NCBI GenBank assembly: GCA_021498095.1
Contig: JAIZWK010000001.1
Coordinates: 2,095,666-2,159,665 of the forward strand
Direction: 5' to 3'
DNA from: Candidatus Harpocratesius repetitus
Lineage (GTDB): Archaea; Asgardarchaeota; Lokiarchaeia; Sigyniarchaeales; Promethearchaeaceae
DNA: 64,000 nt
Part shown: piece after piece, positions 8,669 through 16,405 of the stretch
Position numbering within the stretch: position 1 is the stretch's first letter
Layout of the letters: each line of letters begins with the position of its first letter
Program-made: the position numbers and the translations under genes
The notes under the pieces: generated by a model
What the model was told of the DNA's origin: nothing
Database searches by the model: none
The model's input: only the letters and a program-made list of their open reading frames with translations

Positions 8669-9568
8669 TCACGAAGTCGAGTCTGGCCCTGAGCTTTTTT
8701 GAGCTGCCAAGAATTCATCCAAAGTTTCTTTTGGTGGTCGATGGAAAGCATTCAATAAAATTTGAAAATCATTTTCGATTTGGATTCTATCGAAAGGAAG
8801 AACTGAAATATTTATCATACCATCTGATGTTGGTCCATTTCTTTTTGCTTTATTTCTTTGTTCTATAGGTGAAAGAGATGAAGTATTGTATAATTCAATG
8901 GCTTTTACTCTTCCTCGCTGAATGAAAATTCTTGGAGTATAATTTGCGAAAAAGAAACGTCCTTCTGGAATATTTCCCAATTTAATTCTTTCTTTCACAA
9001 CTTTTCGTTTTGGTAAAAAAGAGATAAGTGAAGATTGGGTACTGTATACTGAAGTATTAATTACTATCATTTCGCGGTCTGATTTATCCAAATCCGGAGG
9101 TTGGGGTTGATGATCGAGGAGATCTAAAACTTCTGAAGGTTTTACTTTGTGAAAAATAATAAGATCTTCTGATTGCAAATGTTCACGCCAAGCAGTATCA
9201 ATTCGTAATTGAACTCCTGAAGTTTTTTGGAGTAATTCTGTTAGTTCATTTATAGAATATAAATCTGGATTGAAAATTTGAGGTACATTTCCAACTGAAT
9301 CAAGAGTTTTTTCTTTTAAAGTAGACCATATTTCTTGAGACATCGCTTCAATTTGATATAAGGTTGCCATATGGCTTTTAATTTCTTTAGCAAGATGATC
9401 AACTAAAAACCGATAGACAAGACCTGCCTCTGAGCCTAAAAATGTATATATGACATGATTAGAATCATCAGTGATAATATATGCTTTTTTAGGATTAATT
9501 TGACTTCCTAATGTATCTCCATGAATTTCACGTGTTTCGACAGAAGTAAGTGCTTCAAATAATTGCAA
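8669..9568 (-). CDS. Hypothetical protein co-transcribed with cca
   Basis: A 299-residue soluble protein that starts at TTG (9566-9568). The start is supported by a GAGGAG ribosome-binding site at 9578-9583, nine bases upstream. The first 75 residues contain K-A-Y-I-I-T-D-D-S-N-H-V-I-Y-T-F-L-G-S-E-A, which loosely recalls gelsolin-type segments (Y-x-x-D-x-x-x-x-I-x-x-W-x-G). That resemblance is weak and I would not build on it. The rest is mixed alpha/beta with no motif I know. The stop codon abuts the cca start, so it probably acts in the same process or is merely co-expressed. Function unknown. Confidence 0.75.
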   Translation of the reverse strand: MQLFEALTSVETREIHGDTLGSQINPKKAYIITDDSNHVIYTFLGSEAGLVYRFLVDHLAKEIKSHMATLYQIEAMSQEIWSTLKEKTLDSVGNVPQIFNPDLYSINELTELLQKTSGVQLRIDTAWREHLQSEDLIIFHKVKPSEVLDLLDHQPQPPDLDKSDREMIVINTSVYSTQSSLISFLPKRKVVKERIKLGNIPEGRFFFANYTPRIFIQRGRVKAIELYNTSSLSPIEQRNKAKRNGPTSDGMINISVLPFDRIQIENDFQILLNAFHRPPKETLDEFLAAQKSSGPDSTS

Positions 9569-9577
9569 TTCAAAATT

Positions 9578-9583
9578 CTCCTC
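9578..9583 (-). promoter_or_regulatory. Ribosome-binding site setting a TTG start
   Basis: GAGGAG on the minus strand lies nine bases before TTG 9568. It decides the start of the gene upstream of cca, since no ATG is near. Confidence 0.7.
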
Positions 9584-9665
9584 TTAAGCAAGCATTTCTT
9601 TTTTTACTTATAAATATCTCTTATGTATCAGAAAATAAATATTTTTAAGTTGAAGAATTTTTTAA

Positions 9666-10265
9666 GTGTTAATGAAATTATGTGCTTCGGCTTCGCATGG
9701 AATTTATTTTAATTGTACTCAATGCGGAAAATGTTGCTCTAGCGATTCCGAAGGATATATTTTTGTTTTTTGGAACGATATAAAGCGTATTTCAACTTTT
9801 TTAAAGTTAAGTTATGAAGAATTTGCACAAAAATATTTGAATATAGTAGAATTTGAATTCACTTTATGGGATACAAATTTAGAAAATACACATATTCAGA
9901 AATCCATGGATACTCTTGTACTAAATTTTAGTCTGGATCAAAATTGTATATTTTTAATATCCATTGATGAAATATGGGGTTGTCAAATTTATCAAGCTAG
10001 GCCTAAACAATGTGAATTATATCCTTTTTGGTCAATGATTATGATTTCTGAACGAAATTTTATTAATCATCAAAGAATATGTCCAGGATTTCGCATTAAA
10101 GGTGAAGAGAAGGATTATTATAATCCAAATCAAATTGAAAAGCTAGTAAAAATTGAGCGAAAAATTGAACGTGATTATTATTTAAAAATGAAAGAAGTCA
10201 ATTTTGATATTTTTCAGATGTATCCGTTTTTGAAAAATGTTCGCAAATTTAGAATTAATAAATAA
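9666..10265 (+). CDS. YkgJ/CxxCxxCC-family putative metal-binding protein
   Basis: A 199-residue protein with the family signature C17-T-Q-C20-G-K-C23-C24 near the N-terminus. Further cysteines follow in G-C-Q-I-Y-x-x-R-P-x-Q-C and I-C-P-G-F, the pattern of PF03692 (YkgJ, FliB-like) proteins. These are thought to bind zinc or an Fe-S cluster, and their role is unknown in most organisms. The start is either GTG 9666 or ATG 9672; both give the same domain. Its end falls 34 bases before the best AOR start, so it may be co-transcribed with the tungsten enzyme and help with metal or cofactor handling. That link is inference. Confidence 0.78.
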   Translation: MLMKLCASASHGIYFNCTQCGKCCSSDSEGYIFVFWNDIKRISTFLKLSYEEFAQKYLNIVEFEFTLWDTNLENTHIQKSMDTLVLNFSLDQNCIFLISIDEIWGCQIYQARPKQCELYPFWSMIMISERNFINHQRICPGFRIKGEEKDYYNPNQIEKLVKIERKIERDYYLKMKEVNFDIFQMYPFLKNVRKFRINK

Positions 10266-10299
10266 TTTTAAAAAATTTGACAAGCTAACTTTACGTACT

Positions 10300-12765
10300 A
10301 TGACTTATGCAAATAAGATTCTTCGCATCAACTTGGAAACGCAAGAAATACGCGAAGAACCTTTGGATTTTGAAATTGTGCAGAAATATTTAGGTGGTCG
10401 TGGGCTCGGAGTAAAAATTTTGTATGATGAACTCCAACCGAAAATTGATCCATTATCTTCTGCAAATAAAATTGCAGTAATGACCGGCCCGATGACTGGA
10501 ACAATTTCTCCTACCTCATCTCGTTGGTGTATGGTGTTTAAAAGCCCTTTAACCAAAAATACATTAAATGATACTCACTGCGGTGGTTCTCTTGGAATTC
10601 AATTAAAAAAAGCAGGATTTGATGGAATTATTATTGAAGGTAAGTCTCCAAATCCATGCTATATTCATATTCAAGATTCTAAAGTAGAAATTTTAGATGC
10701 CTCTGATTTATGGGGTAAAGATACATATGAAACGCAGCAAAAATTAAAAGAAAAACATGAACGTCATTCTGTCGCTTCAATTGGACCTGCTGGAGAAAAT
10801 TTAGTGAAATTTGCATGTATTTTGAACGATGCTCGATATGCAGGTAGAGGCGGGATAGGTGCAGTATGGGGATCAAAGAACCTTAAAGCAATTGCAGTAA
10901 AAGGATCAAATCGAATTGTTCCTGCGAATGAATATGCTTTTAAGAAGGTTACTCGTAAATTTCTTAATATTCTTAAAGGACACCCTATTACAGGAACAGG
11001 ATTGGGATTATATGGAACACCTATTTTAACCACTGCGGTTAACAAGTCAGGTGTTCTTCCTGTAAAGAATTTTCAAGAAGGTATTTTTGACAATGTTCGA
11101 GCTATTGCAGGAGAGACTTTAAGAGAACTTTTGGTTAAGCAAGTACCTTGCCAAGGATGCCCTATTGGTTGTGGGCGTTCATTGAAATTTGAAGATAATA
11201 CCACTCATTTAGAATATGAATCGTTATGGGCTTTGGGTCCAAATTGCAATATTAGCGATTTGAAGATTATTTTTGAAGCCAGTGAAAAATGTAATCGTTA
11301 TGGATTAGATACTATTTCTACAGGAAATGCAATTGCTTGGTATATGGAATGTGCTGAACGAGGTTTGGTTTCAGACGCTCCTAAATTTGGGGATGGTGAT
11401 GGACTATTAAAACTTATTGATGATATTGCCACCCAGACTAATTCAGGACAATTATTGGCTCAAGGAGTAAAGAATGCTGCAGAAAAAATTGGTCAAGGTT
11501 CTTCTGATTTCGCATGCCATGTAAAAGGATTAGAAATGCCTGCATATGATCCTCGGGGAATCAAAGGGATGGCATTAAGTTATGCAACTTCAAACACTGG
11601 TGCAACTCATTTAAAAGCTTATACGGTTATTCAAGAAATACTCAGTACTCCACATTATGTCGATCCTTTAGCAGAAGAGGGGAAAGCAGAATTAGTTAAA
11701 GAAATGCAAGATGTTTATGCTACGTTAGACTCTGCAGAATGGTGTAAATTTACTTCAATGGCTGTTTTCTCAACATTAAAATGTGAAGTTGATATTTATG
11801 CCCAATTACTTACAACCGCCACAGGCTTTTTCATTGATTCTGCAGAATTTAAGAAAATTGGTGAACGAATATACAATTTAGAGCGATTATTCAATTACCG
11901 AGAAGGTCTATCTCGGGTAGATGATGAATTACCTAAACGATTTTTAACAGAAAAATTGCCTGCAGGACCTGCTAAGGGACAAGTTGTGGATAATTCTGCA
12001 TTATTGACTCAATTTTACCGTCTTCGAGGCTGGGAAGATGATGGAAGTCCATCTGATCGTAAATTAGAAGAATTGGGTATTAAACCATTGCACACATCTG
12101 CAAAGCTTCAAGTTGCATTAGATTTACGAGATATGGATGAAGCAATTAAAATTGCCAAGAGTGCAGTTGCTGGTGGTGTTGATTGGTTAGAATGTGGTAC
12201 ACCCTTAGTAAAATCAGTTGGAATGGACATCGTTCGAAAACTACGGGAATTATTCCCACATAAGACCATTGTATGCGATTTAAAAACCATGGATACTGGC
12301 TTTTTAGAATCAGAAATGGCACATTTAGCAGGAGCTGATATTGTTTGTATTTTAGGAATTGCACCTGATACTACAATTGTTGATGCTGTTGGTGCTGGAA
12401 AGAAATTTGGAATTAAGATCCATGCTGATTTAATTGGTGTATCTAATCCAATCGAACGAGCAATCGAACTTGAAAAACTCGGTGTAGATTACATTGGTTT
12501 ACATATCGGAATCGATACTCAATTAAGATCAGGTTTCGATAAAGTACCCTATCCTACATTAAAGAAGTTGAAAGAATCGATCAAAATTCCTGTGGCAGTC
12601 GCTGGAGGATTAAATGCTGAAACAATTCCAAAAGCTGTAGCAACAGGTGCTGATATTCTTATTGTAGGTGGTGCAATTACTCGGTCTGCCAACCCTGAAC
12701 AAGCTACCCGCCGATTAAAAGAAAAAATCCGAGAAGCATCGCTTCAGAATGCAAAAAATACATGA
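10300..12765 (+). CDS. Tungsten aldehyde:ferredoxin oxidoreductase fused to 3-hexulose-6-phosphate synthase
   Basis: This 821-residue protein is two complete enzymes in one chain. Residues 1-590 are an AOR/FOR-family tungstopterin enzyme that oxidises aldehydes and reduces ferredoxin. It has C-G-G-S-L-G, G-R-G-G-I-G-A-V-W-G-S-K-N-L-K, the 4Fe-4S ligands C284-x2-C287-x3-C291 and C482 (E-W-C-K-F-T), and pterin-loop motifs. Residues 598-821 are an OMP-decarboxylase-superfamily domain matching hexulose-6-phosphate synthase: L-Q-V-A-L-D-L, E-C-G-T-P-L, catalytic D660-L-K-T-M-D665, and G-G-L-N at the C-terminal phosphate site. ATG 10300 is preferred to the upstream TTG at 10237, which would overlap the preceding gene. 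Formaldehyde is a substrate or product of both halves, so channelling is plausible but inferred. Confidence 0.9.
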   Translation: MTYANKILRINLETQEIREEPLDFEIVQKYLGGRGLGVKILYDELQPKIDPLSSANKIAVMTGPMTGTISPTSSRWCMVFKSPLTKNTLNDTHCGGSLGIQLKKAGFDGIIIEGKSPNPCYIHIQDSKVEILDASDLWGKDTYETQQKLKEKHERHSVASIGPAGENLVKFACILNDARYAGRGGIGAVWGSKNLKAIAVKGSNRIVPANEYAFKKVTRKFLNILKGHPITGTGLGLYGTPILTTAVNKSGVLPVKNFQEGIFDNVRAIAGETLRELLVKQVPCQGCPIGCGRSLKFEDNTTHLEYESLWALGPNCNISDLKIIFEASEKCNRYGLDTISTGNAIAWYMECAERGLVSDAPKFGDGDGLLKLIDDIATQTNSGQLLAQGVKNAAEKIGQGSSDFACHVKGLEMPAYDPRGIKGMALSYATSNTGATHLKAYTVIQEILSTPHYVDPLAEEGKAELVKEMQDVYATLDSAEWCKFTSMAVFSTLKCEVDIYAQLLTTATGFFIDSAEFKKIGERIYNLERLFNYREGLSRVDDELPKRFLTEKLPAGPAKGQVVDNSALLTQFYRLRGWEDDGSPSDRKLEELGIKPLHTSAKLQVALDLRDMDEAIKIAKSAVAGGVDWLECGTPLVKSVGMDIVRKLRELFPHKTIVCDLKTMDTGFLESEMAHLAGADIVCILGIAPDTTIVDAVGAGKKFGIKIHADLIGVSNPIERAIELEKLGVDYIGLHIGIDTQLRSGFDKVPYPTLKKLKESIKIPVAVAGGLNAETIPKAVATGADILIVGGAITRSANPEQATRRLKEKIREASLQNAKNT

Positions 12766-12816
12766 AAACTAAAGTCTTAAAAGCTTAAAGGCTTAAATAT
12801 TTGAATTTATCAATGT

Positions 12817-13110
12817 GTGAGAAAATTGATTAAAATCATCCTTACTTTTTTTGCTAATTTACAACCACTTTTTGGTGAAGAACAGGTAATCTATGTAGAA
12901 TATCCAATAAGAATTATTGAGATCTTTCTATTATTCAAGACTAAGGAAGGAATTAGGGCAGATAATGTGTTTTTAGATGGAAATATTTCATTAAAAGAAG
13001 ATTTCAACATTCTTCTAAATGGAAGGCATATTCTTGCTTTTAATGGGCTTAAAACAATTATAAATGAAGATTGTGAAATATCCTTTTTCCCAAAAATAGG
13101 TGGGGGATAA
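12817..13110 (+). CDS. moaD: MoaD/ThiS-like sulfur carrier protein
   Basis: A 97-residue ubiquitin-fold protein. The N-terminal T-F-F-A-N-L-Q recalls the F-F-A-x-L-R start of MoaD. The C-terminus I-S-F-F-P-K-I-G-G-G matches the MoaD-type ending, in which the terminal Gly-Gly is thiocarboxylated to donate sulfur in molybdopterin or tungstopterin synthesis. The start is GTG 12817, as no in-frame ATG is available. It lies 51 bases after the tungsten AOR fusion on the same strand, which supports a role in making that enzyme's tungstopterin. A role in thiazole or tRNA sulfur transfer cannot be excluded. The usual partner MoaE is not in the window. Confidence 0.82.
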   Translation: MRKLIKIILTFFANLQPLFGEEQVIYVEYPIRIIEIFLLFKTKEGIRADNVFLDGNISLKEDFNILLNGRHILAFNGLKTIINEDCEISFFPKIGGG

Positions 13111-13255
13111 AGAAAAATTTCAAGATTTTCATCTGTAAGAAAGAATGAGTTAAAAGAATGAGAAAAAAAGATTAAAAATCAAGATTTCAAGTGAAGTTAA
13201 GTTTTAACGATTATTTTTTCTTGATCATATTTGACCAGTTTTTGATTTGCAGCGA

Positions 13256-16200
13256 TTAAGCCTTTGATTTCTTCGATTTTTTTGTTAAATTGCTCGATTT
13301 ACTTTTTTTAATTGATTTTATACTTCTTTTTGATGATTTTCGTTTATTATTCAATGCTTTTTTGTTTGTTTGATTTTTTTCATCAGTTGTATTTGGTAAT
13401 GCTGTTCGATTTTTGTGATAACTTATGAAATTTCGCTTATGATCATTTGCTAACACTGGTTTAAGATATTTTCCTGTATAAGATTTTGGATAAGCTGCTA
13501 TTTCTTCCGGAGTTCCTGATATAACAACTTCTCCTCCATTATCTCCACCTTCAGGTCCCATGTCGATAATATAATCAGCAGATTTGATAACATCCATATT
13601 ATGTTCAATAATAATTACTGTATTTCCATGATCCACCAGTTTTTGAATCACTTTCAACAATTGAAGTGTGTCATGAAAATGTAATCCTGTAGTAAATTCA
13701 TCTATAAAATAAAGAGTATTTCCTGTACTACGTTTGCTTAATTCGCGGGAGAGTTTAACCCGTTGTGCTTCACCGCCTGATAATGTGGTGGATGATTGAC
13801 CGAGCTTGATATAGCCTAAACCAACATCTATAACTGTTTGTAGAATATTCCGAATTTTAGGAAAGTTTTCAAAGAAATCAAACGCTTCTTCATGAGACAT
13901 CTCTAAAATATCTGCAATACTTTTTCCTTTAAATCTAACTTCTAAAGTTTCTGCATTGTAGCGCGTACCTTTACAGACATCACATCGAATGTACACCGGC
14001 GGTAAGAATTGCATTTCAATAAGATTGAATCCCGATCCTTTGCATTTTTCGCAACGACCTTGTTTAACATTAAAACTAAATCGTCCTCGATCATATCCTC
14101 TAAGTTTTGCTTCTTTTGTTGCGCCAAAAATATCACGAATATAATCAAACACTTTTGTATAAGTTGCAGGAACAGATCGTGGAGTTCTTCCTATAGGTGT
14201 TTGGTCTATATGAATAATTTTATCAATAAGTTCTGCACCTTCAATTTTTTCGAATTCACCTGCAATTAGATGAGATTCAGGATTTTTCATTCTTTTCAAG
14301 CCTTTATATAGGGTTTCCATAACGAGTGATGATTTTCCAGCACCACTCACTCCAGTCACGACTGTAAGGACTCCTAATGGTATTTTTACGGTAATATTTT
14401 TTAAATTATTTGAACGTGCTTTATGTATAGTAATCCATTGGCTAATATTGTTTCTCCTGAGGCCAGGAGTTGGAATAAATTTTGTTCCTTGCAAATATTG
14501 AGCCGTTAATGAGGTGGGATGATTTAATATCTGTTCTAAAGTTCCTGCAACTACAATTTCACCGCCATGGATTCCAGCTCCTGGGCCTAAATCTACAATA
14601 AAATCAGATGAGCGAATTATATCTTCATCATGCTCAACAACCAGAATAGAATTACCTTTATCACGTAGAGCTTTTAACATATTGATTAGTTTAAATTTGT
14701 CTCTGGGATGAAGACCAATTGAAGGCTCATCCAATACATACAGTACACCTACTAAATTTGATCCAATTTGAGTGGCTAAACGAACCCTCTCTGATTCTCC
14801 TCCTGATAGTGTACTGCTACTCCTATTCATTGTGATATAATGCAATCCCACATTAAGTAAAAAGGTATATCTACTAATTAATTCTTTAAACACATCACGG
14901 ACAATTTCCATCTCGCGTTTAGATGTATTTTTTTTAACTTGCTGAAGAAATTGAAGTGCACTATCTACCGTTAAGGCGGAAACTTCTGCAATATTTTTTC
15001 CCATGATGGTTACAGCTAAAGCTTCTGGTCTTAAACGTTGTCCATGACATACCCGACAGATCCTTTCGTCCATCCATTTTTCATAAAATTCACGGCTGGA
15101 TTCAGAATTAGTTTGATGATATCTCCGTTCTAATGTATTCAAAATTCCCTCAAAAGGACGACTAACTGCGTACGAAAATTCACGATCGTTTCCATTTTCA
15201 TCAATCTTACTTGTTTCGATCCGAAAATCAATAAACTGAGTTCCTGAACCATATAGCAAAACATTCCATACATGTTCAGGAAGTTGGTTGATAGGAAGAT
15301 TCAGATCAGAATCGAAAAATTCGGCAACATTTTCAATCATTCGCCATGTATAAGAATCTCGTTTTCCAAAACCTCCAATTCTTCGTAAATTACTTTCATA
15401 AATTGATTTCGATTTATCTGGAAATAATCTTTCTTCAGTGAATACTTTAGATATTCCTAAACCATTACAAGCCGGACAAAGTCCAAGAGGTGTGTTAAAA
15501 GAGAAGAGTTGGGGACGTAGTTCAGGGATAGATAATTGATCATTAGGACAAAACAAGTGTTCAGAATAAATTTTTTCTTCACCATTAACAATAGAGATTT
15601 TAACTAAACCCTCTGTTAGTCGGGAAGCTTGTTCAACTGCATCTGCCAATCTTTTATGAAAATCGTCTGTATTTTTCAAAATAAGTCGATCAATAACCAC
15701 ATCAATATCATGAAATTTATTTTTATCTAAGATTATTTCTTCATCTAATTCATATTCTAAATCGTCCACAATTACTCTTACAAATCCTTCTTTTTTCAAT
15801 TGTTTAAAAACTGCTGAATACTCTCCTTTTCTTCGTTGAACAATCGGAGCTAATACTCTAAATTTGGTTTTTGGTTCCAGATTTTTCATAATATTCTCTG
15901 TAATTTCTTGAGTGGTAAGCGGTGTTATTTCATTACCGCATTTAGGACAATGAGGAATTCCTATATTGGCATATAATAATCGTAAATAATCATAGATTTC
16001 AGTAACAGTTCCTACAGTACTACGGGGATTTTTACTAACTGCCCTTTGCTCAATTGCAATTGATGGACTTAATCCTTCAATATAATCAAGATCTGGTTTA
16101 TCCATAACACCCAAAAATTGTCGAGCATAAGTATTAAGAGACTCTAAATAACGGCGCTGACCTTCTGCATAAATGGTATCAATTGCCAGCGAAGATTTAC

Positions 16201-16312
16201 CTGATCCACTTAAACCGGTAAATACAACCAACTTATTTCTGGGAATGGTAATATCAATATTTTTAAGATTATTCTGACGGGCTCCTTTTAAAATAATAAA
16301 TTCTTGGTTCAT
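13256..16312 (-). CDS. uvrA: Excinuclease ABC subunit UvrA
   Basis: UvrA is the damage-sensing ATPase dimer of nucleotide excision repair and loads UvrB. The protein has two ABC ATPase halves. Walker A is G-L-S-G-S-G-K-S near residue 33 and G-V-S-G-A-G-K-S in the second half, with L-S-G-G-E-S-E-R and L-S-G-G-E-A-Q-R signatures. The C-terminal zinc finger (C-E-K-C-K-G ... C-D-V-C-K-G) is intact. The first zinc module is not: C255-P-N-D258 replaces the usual C-x2-C. At 1018 residues it is longer than the usual 940-950 because of a Lys/Ser-rich tail of about 70 residues. It sits 93 bases downstream of uvrB on the same strand. UvrAB in archaea is generally attributed to transfer from bacteria. 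Confidence 0.97.
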   Translation of the reverse strand: MNQEFIILKGARQNNLKNIDITIPRNKLVVFTGLSGSGKSSLAIDTIYAEGQRRYLESLNTYARQFLGVMDKPDLDYIEGLSPSIAIEQRAVSKNPRSTVGTVTEIYDYLRLLYANIGIPHCPKCGNEITPLTTQEITENIMKNLEPKTKFRVLAPIVQRRKGEYSAVFKQLKKEGFVRVIVDDLEYELDEEIILDKNKFHDIDVVIDRLILKNTDDFHKRLADAVEQASRLTEGLVKISIVNGEEKIYSEHLFCPNDQLSIPELRPQLFSFNTPLGLCPACNGLGISKVFTEERLFPDKSKSIYESNLRRIGGFGKRDSYTWRMIENVAEFFDSDLNLPINQLPEHVWNVLLYGSGTQFIDFRIETSKIDENGNDREFSYAVSRPFEGILNTLERRYHQTNSESSREFYEKWMDERICRVCHGQRLRPEALAVTIMGKNIAEVSALTVDSALQFLQQVKKNTSKREMEIVRDVFKELISRYTFLLNVGLHYITMNRSSSTLSGGESERVRLATQIGSNLVGVLYVLDEPSIGLHPRDKFKLINMLKALRDKGNSILVVEHDEDIIRSSDFIVDLGPGAGIHGGEIVVAGTLEQILNHPTSLTAQYLQGTKFIPTPGLRRNNISQWITIHKARSNNLKNITVKIPLGVLTVVTGVSGAGKSSLVMETLYKGLKRMKNPESHLIAGEFEKIEGAELIDKIIHIDQTPIGRTPRSVPATYTKVFDYIRDIFGATKEAKLRGYDRGRFSFNVKQGRCEKCKGSGFNLIEMQFLPPVYIRCDVCKGTRYNAETLEVRFKGKSIADILEMSHEEAFDFFENFPKIRNILQTVIDVGLGYIKLGQSSTTLSGGEAQRVKLSRELSKRSTGNTLYFIDEFTTGLHFHDTLQLLKVIQKLVDHGNTVIIIEHNMDVIKSADYIIDMGPEGGDNGGEVVISGTPEEIAAYPKSYTGKYLKPVLANDHKRNFISYHKNRTALPNTTDEKNQTNKKALNNKRKSSKRSIKSIKKSKSSNLTKKSKKSKA

Positions 16313-16405
16313 TTTAAGTTCTATCCTGTTTCTGAATGAAATACTGTATAAGATTGAGAAATTTTATCTTTTGAATTTGTTTTTTTTGTTAAATTAAGAT
16401 TTTTT

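Noticed and set aside
8669..9568. Gelsolin-domain protein
   Set aside because: Only a loose strand-turn similarity at the N-terminus; not enough to name the family.
10237..10299. Upstream extension of the AOR fusion to a TTG at 10237
   Set aside because: It would overlap the CxxCxxCC gene; the family's N-terminus begins naturally at ATG 10300 (K-I-L-R-I-N-L).
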